Positions 1-6,715 of a DNA stretch of 18,357 nt are shown in pieces (the first letter of the stretch is position 1; the number at the start of each line of letters is the position of its first letter). Position numbers and translations under genes: made by a program. A model generated the notes under the pieces. The model had not been told where the DNA came from and did not search any database. It saw only the letters and a list, made by a program, of their open reading frames with translations. This stretch comes from an uncultured bacterium (lineage in GTDB: Bacteria > Actinomycetota > Coriobacteriia > Coriobacteriales > Eggerthellaceae). Where the stretch lies: NCBI GenBank assembly GCA_905215035.1, contig CAJMOJ010000042.1, forward strand, positions 1 to 18,357, read 5' to 3'.

Positions 1-49
1 CTTAGGTTTTAAAGAAGTTTTGCTTTGTTTTACGGTAGGTTCTCGAGAA

Positions 50-58
50 TTTTCCACA
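50..58 (+). promoter_or_regulatory. DnaA box downstream of dnaA
   Basis: The 9-mer TTTTCCACA fits the relaxed DnaA-box consensus TTWTNCACA and differs from the E. coli consensus TTATCCACA at one base. It lies about 80 bp beyond the dnaA stop codon, in what should be the dnaA-dnaN intergenic region, and abuts the palindrome TTCTCGAGAA at 40-49. Many Gram-positive origins have DnaA boxes in this interval, so the functional origin could lie partly or wholly here. dnaN itself is outside the window. Confidence 0.5.
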
Positions 59-139
59 GAAAATAAGTGAGTTTTACGCTTGAGTTTTAACCATACTTTC
101 TCGGTGGGTGGTTATCGTTCGTTTTAGTAATATTAAATC

Positions 140-1801
140 TTAGTGATATTTGATTAACTTACGTATTGCTTCAACTTCTTCAGCAAGATCACGCTCTTCT
201 TTTAATTTAAGCTCAATTTGGTCATTTGAATACATAATAGTTGTGTGATTACGATTAAAGATTTCGCCAATCGCTTCATATGGCTCATTAAGGAGCTGTC
301 TAATGAGGTAGATCGCAATCTGACGTGCGTGATTAACATTCTTTTTGCGACTTTTTCCAAAAAGGTCTTCCGCTTTAATTTTAAAGAACTCTTCAACTGC
401 TTCAAGAATTACATCAATCGTAATGCGATTGTCTTGTGTTAGAAAATGATTTTCTAGTTTACGTTCAAGTTCATAATTAGAAACTTCAGCGTTTTGATTC
501 ATCTTTACTTCAAGAATAATAGTATTAACTGCACTTCTTACTTCACGCACGTTTGATGAAGACCGCTCAACAATATAATCAATGATTCTTTCATTAAGCG
601 GAAAGTTCATTCCTTCTTCTTCTTCACATTGATGGATAAAGGACTTAATAATATTGCGCTTAGTCTCATCATCAGGTGGCTGAATATCAATAATAGTTCC
701 TTGTCCGAAACGTGATTGGTATCGCTCATCAATATCAATATTTTTTGGTGCACGATCAGCAGCAAGAATCATCTGCTTTCCTTGCATTACCATCTTATTG
801 AGGATTTGAAACACGAGGTCAAGTGTGCTGGATTTTCCTTGAAGGTTTTGTACGTCATCAATAAGAAGTACGTCGATATCATCAAAAAAGCTATCGAAAT
901 TCTTAAAGCTGTTCTTATTAACGCTTTTCTCAACCGCAGCAAGTGAGTAACTATTTACCAATTCCGTCGAATCAATATAAAAAACGCGGAATTCATCAGG
1001 ATAGTTCTCGATAATAAAGTTATTAATTGCACACATAAGATGTGTTTTTCCAACACCTGATCGCCCATAAATAAAGAGAGGATTGTAATTTTCAATACCA
1101 GGCCGTGAAGCTACTTCTTCGGCAACCATATACGCCATACGATTTGACTCACCAATAACAAAATTACTAAAACTATATCCTGGGATAATCGTATTGACAT
1201 GATTTGCTTGGAGTGGTGATTCTACTGAATCAAATCCACGAGTATCTAAAGTTGCTCCTGTAGTATTCTCAACAACCGTTTTAGGAGTCCCTCTTAATGG
1301 TTCTTGATCTTGAGATAGACTTTGTGGAACAGAACGCATTGGTGTTTGTGTATCAAGATGATTGAGTGGAGTTACTCTCTGGAAGGCATCCCCTTGATTT
1401 AACTGATCTACTGATCCTGAAGATGGTGAAGGTATATAGTAAGGCATCTGCTGATTGTGTTGTGTTGTAGCAGGAGCAGATTGATCATGTGTCTCATAAG
1501 CTTGTGTGTTAGCACCCATGGCTGGGAAAATAGTATTAGAGATAGGTTGCGATGGGTCTACTTCAATTTGAATAAAAAAATCAACACCATAAATATCAAA
1601 GAGCGCTTGCTTAATATCTTGTAAATAATGCGTTTCAATCCAGTCTTTAATGAACGTGGTTTGTGAAGTTAACATAATAAAACCACTGCTCACCGCTTGA
1701 ATTTTTAAACGAGAAAAGAATGCATCAATTTGTGAATCATTTACGTTGCTATACGATTTTAGTTGAGTAATAAGTTGTTCCCAAACTTCTTCAATATCCA
1801 T
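140..1801 (-). CDS. dnaA: Chromosomal replication initiator protein DnaA
   Basis: This is the AAA+ initiator that binds DnaA boxes, melts oriC and loads the helicase. Domain I is roughly residues 1-82. Residues 83-203 form a Q/S/T/P-rich, probably disordered domain II, longer than usual. Domain III holds Walker A GRSGVGKT (246-253), Walker B LLIDDVQ (312-318), sensor 1 near 345-350 and the arginine-finger region SRF (363-365). Domain IV (about 458-553) carries the DNA-binding signature with HARQIAIYLIRQL and IGEIFNRNHTTI. At 553 aa it is longer than B. subtilis DnaA (446), mainly because of domain II. The ATG at 1799-1801 has AAAGGG eight bases upstream (1810-1815 on the plus strand). It faces away from rpmH, as in the usual divergent rpmH/dnaA order, and dnaN would be expected beyond position 1. 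Confidence 0.98.
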   Translation of the reverse strand: MDIEEVWEQLITQLKSYSNVNDSQIDAFFSRLKIQAVSSGFIMLTSQTTFIKDWIETHYLQDIKQALFDIYGVDFFIQIEVDPSQPISNTIFPAMGANTQAYETHDQSAPATTQHNQQMPYYIPSPSSGSVDQLNQGDAFQRVTPLNHLDTQTPMRSVPQSLSQDQEPLRGTPKTVVENTTGATLDTRGFDSVESPLQANHVNTIIPGYSFSNFVIGESNRMAYMVAEEVASRPGIENYNPLFIYGRSGVGKTHLMCAINNFIIENYPDEFRVFYIDSTELVNSYSLAAVEKSVNKNSFKNFDSFFDDIDVLLIDDVQNLQGKSSTLDLVFQILNKMVMQGKQMILAADRAPKNIDIDERYQSRFGQGTIIDIQPPDDETKRNIIKSFIHQCEEEEGMNFPLNERIIDYIVERSSSNVREVRSAVNTIILEVKMNQNAEVSNYELERKLENHFLTQDNRITIDVILEAVEEFFKIKAEDLFGKSRKKNVNHARQIAIYLIRQLLNEPYEAIGEIFNRNHTTIMYSNDQIELKLKEERDLAEEVEAIRKLIKYH

Positions 1802-1833
1802 AGTGATAACCCTTTTCTCAGCTCATGTGTGCC

Positions 1834-1839
1834 AGTATA
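1834..1839 (-). promoter_or_regulatory. Probable dnaA promoter (-10 TATACT)
   Basis: On the minus strand a TATACT hexamer lies 32 bases before the dnaA start codon, giving a leader of about 25 bases with the AAAGGG ribosome site in it. No good -35 hexamer is visible at 16-18 bp. A DnaA-box-like 9-mer (1846-1854) falls in the -35/-10 spacer, which would allow DnaA to repress its own transcription, as is known in several bacteria. That autoregulation is inferred here. Confidence 0.45.
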
Positions 1840-1845
1840 ACAAAG

Positions 1846-1956
1846 TTTTACACAGAGGAAGAACCTATTATTTCGATGTTTTGCACAATTATGAGTAGGT
1901 CATATTGTGCAAACTGTTTAAAAGACGAGAAAATAGGCTTGTCTGACTGTTGATAA
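1846..1956. repeat. Cluster of DnaA-box-like 9-mers
   Basis: Four sites can be read. TTTTACACA (1846-1854, +) and TTTTGCACA (1879-1887, +) both fit TTWTNCACA. TGTGCAAAC (1906-1914) is a minus-strand box with one mismatch at the outer base. TGTTGATAA (1948-1956) reads TTATCAACA on the minus strand, one mismatch from the E. coli consensus. Two weaker TTTTCAACA sites occur at 2231-2239 and 2305-2313. In an AT-rich region relaxed 9-mers occur by chance, so the clustering next to the dnaA promoter is the real argument. Confidence 0.5.
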
Positions 1957-2259
1957 GTTGGTTTAAAGAGATTTGTCAAGAATATTTTTAATAAAAGTCA
2001 TATTTTTCTAGATGGCTTTTATTCGAATTTAATTACCTACTTGAAATTTTAAAAAATGCTTTTGATCAGGTAAAACATTGTCAATCATAACTTTTTATTA
2101 AAATCAATACTGGTATTTTACTTTTTTGATTAAGAAAGACGTTTCGCATAATTTCTGTAGGAATCAATATTGAGCTACAAATACGCGTTTATAAGAAGAA
2201 TAGAGAAGTGTATGCGTATAAAAGCATGTTTTTTCAACACTATCCCTATTAAATAACTC

Positions 2260-2497
2260 ATGAATAACAATGAACTTTCATGAATTTTCATATCGATTTT
2301 TCACTTTTCAACAATTTCTGGAAAAAATCTTGAAAACTTTGAAAAGACGAGATTAATTTAATGAATATTCGAAAGAAAATGAATTATTGAATGAAATATA
2401 GTGAGTAAAAGCGAATTTATCTCTCATATAAAGCAGAAACACCGTACAATCAGAATGAAAACTTGAAAGAAAATGAAAAAAATCGTTTTAGCATGAA
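2260..2497 (+). repeat. ATGAA-rich repeat zone before the ATPase gene
   Basis: ATGAA occurs nine times on the plus strand, at 2260, 2270, 2280, 2361, 2379, 2391, 2455, 2473 and 2493. The first three are spaced exactly 10 bp apart, one helical turn. The 13-mer GAAAGAAAATGAA is repeated exactly at 2371-2383 and 2465-2477, and TTCATGAA at 2277-2284 is a palindrome. The zone ends 20 bases before the start codon at 2517. Its role is unknown: protein-binding repeats, part of the origin, or simple A-rich drift are all possible. Confidence 0.5.
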
Positions 2498-2516
2498 AGT
2501 CTTAAAGAAATAGAAT

Positions 2517-3623
2517 ATGGATTCATTTAACGAACAACCTATTTCTTCAGAGAATCAGGCTGATTTACCTCAGTCGGATACTCCTATGCAATACGATCCT
2601 CTAGCGGATTATAAGCAATCTTTTCTCTATACATCGTATCCTGGATACGCAACGATGAATGGTGGTGCGTATCCTTACCCCGTTCAGCCTGAAATACCTC
2701 AAAATGTTTCCGGTGATATAAATTATCAAAGGTATCCAATAATGCCAGATCCCGTATCAGGCTCTTACTCTTATAGGGATAATCCTTACAATGCCCAATA
2801 TGTACCACCCTACTATGGCGCTCCTCAGGAATTTATTCCTTCTTATACTGATCCACTACATCAAGAGCAAATATTTTTATCAAATCAAGTACCTACTGAT
2901 GAACAGGATTATTCTCATTTCACCAATCCTGCACGTATCGCGATCTATGACGATTTACGTAGTGCACCTCGTGTTATTCAAGTTGAGGGTGGGCCAACTC
3001 ATGAGTTTATTGAGCGAATAGCCTCACTTACGTATCAAAATGCACAAGATCAAGGTGGCATGATTCCTTATACTGTTATTCGTGAGGTATCAGAAAATTT
3101 TATTCATGCTAGCTTTAAAGAAGTAGTTATTTCTGTTCTTGATAAAGGTAATACTATTCGTTTCACTGATCAGGGTCCTGGCATTAAACATAAAGACCTT
3201 GTCCAGAAACCCGGCTTTACTTCAGCCACAGAACCAATGAAACGCTATATAAGAGGTGTAGGTTCTGGTTTTCCTCTCATGCATGATTACCTTACTGCAC
3301 AAAAGGGATATTACACCATTGAAGATAACACTGATGGTGGAGCAGTAATTACCATCTCACTTATGCCTCGTAAAGAGATGACAACTGATCAAAATCTTAT
3401 AGATCAGGCAAGAACGCAATTAACTTCCAATGAAAAATCTTTATTGCGCGCGCTTCTCCCCCATGAGGTTCTTGGTGTTACTGAGCTTCATAATAAGACC
3501 GGTATTGCGGTAAGTAGTGTTCACAATGCTCTATCTAAACTTATGGATGCAGGATTGATTCAGCAACAAGAAAAAAAGCGTGTATTAACCGATATAGGAT
3601 ATGAGATAGCACTTACCTTATAA
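2517..3623 (+). CDS. GHKL ATPase-domain protein with C-terminal winged helix
   Basis: A 368-aa protein of unknown function with three parts. Residues 1-135 are rich in Tyr, Pro, Gln and Ser and look disordered. Residues 150-283 form a GHKL/HATPase_c ATP-binding domain: N-box REVSENFIHA (189-198, E190 and N194), G1 box DQGPGI (218-223), G2-like GVGSGF (247-252) and a closing GGAVITI strand (274-280). No histidine-phosphoacceptor domain precedes it, so it resembles the anti-sigma kinase type (SpoIIAB/RsbW) more than a sensor histidine kinase. Residues 303-368 look like a MarR/GntR-style winged helix with ALSKLMDAGLI and a following beta-wing. No membrane segment is seen. The start ATG has only a weak purine-rich site (AAAGAAA) before it. 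Its place next to the candidate origin suggests, but does not show, a role in origin or stress regulation. Confidence 0.8.
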   Translation: MDSFNEQPISSENQADLPQSDTPMQYDPLADYKQSFLYTSYPGYATMNGGAYPYPVQPEIPQNVSGDINYQRYPIMPDPVSGSYSYRDNPYNAQYVPPYYGAPQEFIPSYTDPLHQEQIFLSNQVPTDEQDYSHFTNPARIAIYDDLRSAPRVIQVEGGPTHEFIERIASLTYQNAQDQGGMIPYTVIREVSENFIHASFKEVVISVLDKGNTIRFTDQGPGIKHKDLVQKPGFTSATEPMKRYIRGVGSGFPLMHDYLTAQKGYYTIEDNTDGGAVITISLMPRKEMTTDQNLIDQARTQLTSNEKSLLRALLPHEVLGVTELHNKTGIAVSSVHNALSKLMDAGLIQQQEKKRVLTDIGYEIALTL

Positions 3624-3681
3624 TGAAACATATCCATATTATTTATCTTCACTGATCTGATAAATCTATAGGAGATCAACC

Positions 3682-4215
3682 ATGAAGATTGCAATACCTC
3701 TTAATAATCAAGACTATCTTTTAGATATGTATGGTAAATATTCGGCTGATAGTGATAGAAGTGCCGGTAATTGTGTTCTATCTTTTCCTATCTCTATTAC
3801 TGATGTGCCTGAGGGGACTAAAAGTCTATCACTTGCTTTTTATGATTATGATTCCATACCTGTTTGTGGTTTTGCATGGATTCATTGGTTAGCTAGTGAT
3901 ATTAATCCTACAACAACGCTTATTCCTGAAGGTGCTGCTCGTGATTCTAAATGGGATGCAGTATAAGGATCTAATAGTGTTATTAGCCGTTTGAATGAGA
4001 CCGTTCAAGAGGTGGGTATACAAGAGGCTCAAAAAATTATCCGCGGTTATATTGGACCGTGCCCACCTGATAAAGATCATCGTTACACCTTACGTGTATA
4101 CGCACTTGACACTACCCTAGATCTTGAGCCTGGATATTTTGCTAATACTTTCCATTGGGCTGTTAAGGATCATATCCTTGAAGTTACAGAAATTAACTTT
4201 TGGAGTCGAGCTTAA
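3682..4215 (+). pseudogene. PEBP/YbhB-family protein, interrupted by an in-frame TAA
   Basis: One continuous frame of 177 sense/stop positions encodes a phosphatidylethanolamine-binding/Raf-kinase-inhibitor-like (YbhB/YbcL) protein, but codon 95 (3964-3966) is TAA. Before it come VPEGTKSLSLAFYDYD and GFAWIHWLASDI, matching the family's ligand-pocket strands. After it, in the same frame, come GSNSV and GYIGPCPPDKDHRYTLRVYALD, the family hallmark GP-PP---HRY. Both halves are required for the fold. The residue expected at the stop is often Gln, so a single CAA-to-TAA change explains it. The ATG at 3682 has GGAG at 3671-3674. The gene lies 58 bp after the ATPase gene and may be co-transcribed with it. 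Recent nonsense mutation is most likely; sequencing error or readthrough cannot be ruled out. Confidence 0.85.
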
Positions 4216-4246
4216 TAAGTATGGTTATCTCACTTTTTAAATTCAT

Positions 4247-4266
4247 GTATTTTTCTTTAAAAATAC
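4247..4266 (+). terminator. Weak AT-rich hairpin after the PEBP gene
   Basis: GTATTTTT and AAAAATAC form a perfect 8-bp stem around the loop CTTT. It lies 31 bp after the PEBP stop and before the rpmH promoter. The stem is almost all A/T and no T-run follows, so it would be a poor intrinsic terminator. Confidence 0.25.
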
Positions 4267-4299
4267 GCTTCTATACCGCGGAAACCTCTTAATCCTTAG

Positions 4300-4327
4300 T
4301 TGACAAGAATTAGTAGGACGCTATACT
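4300..4327 (+). promoter_or_regulatory. Strong sigma-70-type promoter for the rpmH operon
   Basis: A perfect -35 hexamer TTGACA (4300-4305) and a near-perfect -10 TATACT (4322-4327) are separated by 16 bp. Transcription would start near 4334, about 25 bases before the rpmH ATG. A strong promoter suits a ribosomal-protein gene and probably drives rnpA, yidD and yidC as well. Confidence 0.85.
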
Positions 4328-4358
4328 TTTCAAGTTGCAATTATTGAAAGGACTGGTA

Positions 4359-4493
4359 ATGAAGCGCACCTATCAACCAAATAATCATAAGCGCGCAAAG
4401 ACCCACGGATTCCGTGCTCGTATGGCTACCAAAGGTGGTCGCGCAGTGCTTTCTGCACGTCGCGCTAAGGGTCGTAAACGTCTCTGCGTCTAA
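4359..4493 (+). CDS. rpmH: 50S ribosomal protein L34
   Basis: This 44-aa, highly basic protein is ribosomal protein L34 of the large subunit. It starts MKRTYQPNNHKRAKTHGFRA and contains RMATKGGRAVLSARRAKGR, the family's defining sequence, over its full normal length. The usual C-terminal RLSA-type ending is RLCV here. The ATG at 4359 has AAAGG at 4347-4351. It opens the rpmH-rnpA-yidD-yidC block, whose order is conserved near the origins of many bacteria, and is preceded by the best promoter in the window. Confidence 0.97.
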   Translation: MKRTYQPNNHKRAKTHGFRARMATKGGRAVLSARRAKGRKRLCV

Positions 4494-4507
4494 ATGAATG
4501 AGGAACC

Positions 4508-4852
4508 GTGGTTGGAACAATAAAATCCAGCGCGGAAATTTCCGATATTTTTGCTCATGGTAAGCGTTACAACACTTCGGCAGTAACCTTACTAGTAACG
4601 CAAACATCACAGCACGGCCCTAGTGGCCGTGTTGCTTTTATTGCGGGTAAAAAGAATGGAAACGCAGTATGGCGTAATCGCGCAAAACGACGTATGAGAG
4701 CGCTTTGTTATGACTTAGGAGGCCCTTGGCCTGAAATTGATGTTGTTTTCCTTGCAAAGAGAAAAACAAATACAGCAAGTTATAGTAAAGTGCTTGAAGA
4801 ATGTAGGAAATCTATTGCTGATATCTTACAGGATAGTGTGAAAAATGGGTAA
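4508..4852 (+). CDS. rnpA: Ribonuclease P protein component
   Basis: The small protein cofactor that, with RNase P RNA, cleaves the 5' leader from pre-tRNAs. Its 114 residues match the family length. The RNR-type signature is RNRAKRRMRAL (56-66), following FIAGKKNGNAVWRNR, and the protein is basic overall. The GTG start at 4508 is chosen because the following TIKSSAEISDIF aligns with the normal RnpA N-terminus. GAGGA at 4500-4504 gives an unusually short spacing of three bases. rpmH ends 14 bp upstream, and the last 8 bp overlap the yidD start, implying translational coupling. The RNase P RNA gene is not in the window. Confidence 0.96.
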   Translation: MVGTIKSSAEISDIFAHGKRYNTSAVTLLVTQTSQHGPSGRVAFIAGKKNGNAVWRNRAKRRMRALCYDLGGPWPEIDVVFLAKRKTNTASYSKVLEECRKSIADILQDSVKNG

Positions 4853-5114
4853 AATCGTAACATTTATCCAAGCTATACCACGCCGTATTGTGATTGGCTT
4901 GATTAGGTGTTACCAAATAGCTATATCACCACACTTTCCTGGATGCTGTCGCTTTACTCCTACATGCTCACAATACGGGATACTTGCTTTAAAGAAATTT
5001 GGTTTTATTAAAGGAAGCTATTTAACACTTCGTCGTATTTTGAGATGTAGACCAGGTGGACCATATGGATATGATCCAGTACCGGAAACTTTTAGCTTAA
5101 GGCGTAAACATTAG
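4845..5114 (+). CDS. yidD: Membrane protein insertion efficiency factor YidD
   Basis: An 89-aa basic protein that assists YidC-dependent membrane insertion. It shows the family core CCRFTPTCSQYGILALKKFG (34-53) with C34, C35 and C41, and then RILRCRPGGPYGYDPVP (65-80) with C68. The N-terminal amphipathic segment VTFIQAIPRRIVIGLIRCYQ is probably the membrane-associated helix. The start ATG lies inside the end of rnpA, an 8-bp overlap that also supplies the ribosome site region (AGGA at 4830-4833). yidC follows 18 bp downstream. Confidence 0.96.
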   Translation: MGKIVTFIQAIPRRIVIGLIRCYQIAISPHFPGCCRFTPTCSQYGILALKKFGFIKGSYLTLRRILRCRPGGPYGYDPVPETFSLRRKH

Positions 5115-5132
5115 ACTGAGAGGTTTGTATAT

Positions 5133-5906
5133 ATGTGGGACGCATTTAAAGATGCTATCTTCTACATTATCGAATTCTTCTATAATTTCTGCCTCGACTG
5201 GGGATTAGCTATCATTATTGTTACGTTGATTTTCCGTTTGCTTTTGTTCCCTTTAATGCAAAAGCAAATTAAATCATCGTATCAGATGCAGAAGTTCAAT
5301 CCGCTCATGCAGGAACTCCAACGGAAGTATGCTGATGATCAACAAAGACTAGCAGTAGAGACTCAAAAACTCTATGCAGAGTCCGGCTTTAATCCTATTG
5401 CAGGTTGTTTGCCAATGCTCCTGCAAATGCCTATCTTTATTGCTTTATTCCAAGTATTAAACGAGATGGGATCAAGAACGGGTGGCACTGACTATTCTTT
5501 TTATAGTATTTTGCCTAACCTTGTTGCTTCTCCTGCAACAATGTTTGGCGTTGGCGTCGCTCCTTTTATTCCTTATTTGATTCTCTTATTAATTTTTGCT
5601 GGTTGTACCTTTTTACCATCAATGTTGATGTTAAAAGGCCAGGCAGGATCTCAACAAAAACAACAAATGATCATGATGGGACTTATGTCTTTATTTATGC
5701 TTTGGATTGGTTGGGGTTCCCCTGCAGGTGTTTTATTATTCTGGGGTGTTTCTTCACTTTTTGGTGTATTCCAACAACAAATTACTATGCGTGTTTTAAA
5801 ACGTCGTGATGCTGAAGAGGAAGAGGCTCAGAAGGAGCTTAAGCCTATTGAAGTTGAAGTCACGCGCAAGGTGAAGAAACCACGTCCTACTAAAAGCAAG
5901 AAGTAA
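5133..5906 (+). CDS. yidC: Membrane protein insertase YidC/OxaA
   Basis: Inserts and folds membrane proteins, alone or with Sec. The 257-aa protein is the short Gram-positive form with five predicted membrane segments, about 23-42, 90-109, 141-166, 178-194 and 197-214. The conserved groove arginine is R35 in TLIFRLLLFP. QKFNPLMQELQRKY and ESGFNPIAGCLPMLLQMPIF are the cytoplasmic hairpin and TM2 hallmarks. The tail (from about 221) is basic and ends KKVKKPRPTKSKK, which would suit ribosome contact. I see no lipoprotein signal. The start ATG has GAGAGG at 5118-5123. Confidence 0.96.
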   Translation: MWDAFKDAIFYIIEFFYNFCLDWGLAIIIVTLIFRLLLFPLMQKQIKSSYQMQKFNPLMQELQRKYADDQQRLAVETQKLYAESGFNPIAGCLPMLLQMPIFIALFQVLNEMGSRTGGTDYSFYSILPNLVASPATMFGVGVAPFIPYLILLLIFAGCTFLPSMLMLKGQAGSQQKQQMIMMGLMSLFMLWIGWGSPAGVLLFWGVSSLFGVFQQQITMRVLKRRDAEEEEAQKELKPIEVEVTRKVKKPRPTKSKK

Positions 5907-5942
5907 ATTATTCTTCATGCTCGAAGTATTCTATTGAGTATT

Positions 5943-5948
5943 TATAAT
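5943..5948 (+). promoter_or_regulatory. Possible promoter -10 (TATAAT) before jag
   Basis: A consensus TATAAT lies in the 95-bp yidC-jag gap, 74 bases before the jag start. No convincing -35 is present at 16-18 bp upstream. If active it would put the 5975-5999 hairpin in the jag leader. Confidence 0.3.
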
Positions 5949-5974
5949 GTTATAGATCTTTATTTTACCGACTA

Positions 5975-5999
5975 CTCCCCTTCTACTATAGAAGGGGAG
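5975..5999 (+). terminator. Strong hairpin just before the jag ribosome site
   Basis: CTCCCCTTCTA and TAGAAGGGGAG form a perfect 11-bp stem with a 3-base loop (CTA). It is followed by ATTTGATTTT, a broken T-run, and then the jag Shine-Dalgarno AAGGAG at 6010-6015. It may be a partial terminator closing the rpmH-yidC unit with readthrough into jag-rsmG, or a structure that tunes jag translation. Confidence 0.6.
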
Positions 6000-6022
6000 A
6001 TTTGATTTTAAGGAGAAAACAA

Positions 6023-6673
6023 ATGACTGATTTATTTGATTCAAATGAGGAAGTAGAGTATGACTCACCTGAAGCTATGTATGATGGCGAAGTTGATGAT
6101 GAGTTTGAAGTAACGACACACGATGAAGCAGACAATGAAATGATTGCTGAAGAAAATGAAGCAGAAGCAATAGAGGAAATACTTGAGGAAGATGAGCAAG
6201 TATTTACTGATGAGGAAATTGACGAAGTAGCAGATACTGCTATTGCAGTTTTACAAGATATCCTTAAGTATTTTGAACTTGGCGAAGTGACTATTGATGA
6301 ATACGAGGGCGATGAAGGTGAGCTAATTCTTGATATCACTGGTGATAACTTAGCTGTATTAATTGGACGGCATGGCCGCACGTTAGAATCACTTCAATTC
6401 TTGATTACTTCTATCCTGTATCGTAAGCTCGGATTTAGATATCCTGTTGTTATTGATGTTGAGGGATATAAATCACGTCAACGTCAAAAAATTGAGGATA
6501 TCGCCTATTCAGCTGCTCAACGAGCTGTCGAACAAGATCGTCGTATTAAATTACGTCCTATGACTCCATATGAGCGTCGTATCGTTCACCTTTATCTTCG
6601 TAATGATGACCGCGTTGAGACAAAATCCGAAGGTGAGGGCCATGCACGTCGTGTTGTGATTATTCCGCGTTAA
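6023..6673 (+). CDS. khpB: RNA-binding protein KhpB (Jag/SpoIIIJ-associated)
   Basis: A 216-aa RNA-binding protein of the Jag/KhpB family, which in other Gram-positives partners KhpA and affects cell-envelope regulation. Residues 1-70 are extremely acidic (Asp/Glu-rich) and look disordered, unlike the usual Jag N-terminal domain. A KH domain spans about 72-146, with GRHG at 115-118. An R3H domain follows from about 150, with RRIVH at 185-189 and the usual ending RRVVIIPR. I chose the ATG at 6023, with AAGGAG eight bases upstream, over an in-frame TTG at 6002. The order yidC-jag-rsmG is the common one. The stop codon is directly followed by a parS site. Confidence 0.93.
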   Translation: MTDLFDSNEEVEYDSPEAMYDGEVDDEFEVTTHDEADNEMIAEENEAEAIEEILEEDEQVFTDEEIDEVADTAIAVLQDILKYFELGEVTIDEYEGDEGELILDITGDNLAVLIGRHGRTLESLQFLITSILYRKLGFRYPVVIDVEGYKSRQRQKIEDIAYSAAQRAVEQDRRIKLRPMTPYERRIVHLYLRNDDRVETKSEGEGHARRVVIIPR

Positions 6674-6689
6674 TGTTTCACGTGAAACA
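6674..6689. promoter_or_regulatory. parS: parS site 1
   Basis: TGTTTCACGTGAAACA exactly matches the conserved 16-bp bacterial parS to which ParB binds. With one flanking base each side (6673-6690) the palindrome is 18 bp. It starts directly after the jag TAA and lies before rsmG. The palindrome is followed by TGTTTTCTTT, so its transcript could also fold as a weak terminator-like hairpin. Confidence 0.95.
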
Positions 6690-6715
6690 TTGTTTTCTTT
6701 ACGATAGGAATATTC

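Larger units (their letters stand above)
1802..2516. other. oriC: Candidate oriC / dnaA upstream region
   Basis: This 715-bp gene-free stretch divides the two gene directions and is visibly more AT-rich than the genes around it. Three zones can be seen. First, a cluster of DnaA-box-like 9-mers lies within 155 bp of the dnaA start (1846-1956). Second, a long A/T-dominated tract runs from about 1975 to 2130 and is a plausible unwinding element. Third, 2260-2497 is a purine-skewed zone with nine ATGAA pentamers and a 13-bp direct repeat. The boxes are all relaxed matches; none is a perfect TTATCCACA. The better single box is on the other side of dnaA (50-58), so the origin could be bipartite or lie at dnaA-dnaN. 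GC skew and an initiation-site map would settle this. Confidence 0.55.

Noticed and set aside
3991..4215. Separate small gene starting at the TTG after the PEBP stop
   Set aside because: It is in frame with the first part and encodes the second half of the same PEBP fold; it has no ribosome site and cannot fold as a domain alone.
3682..4215. Alternative genetic code with TAA read as glutamine
   Set aside because: dnaA, the ATPase gene, rpmH, rnpA, jag, rsmG, parA, parB and others end normally at TAA, so the codon is a stop here.
4341..4610. Open frame antisense to rpmH and rnpA
   Set aside because: Shadow of two certain genes, no ribosome site and no recognisable protein features.
6002..6022. 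Upstream TTG start for jag
   Set aside because: It would place the clear AAGGAG ribosome site inside the coding region; the ATG at 6023 has ideal spacing.
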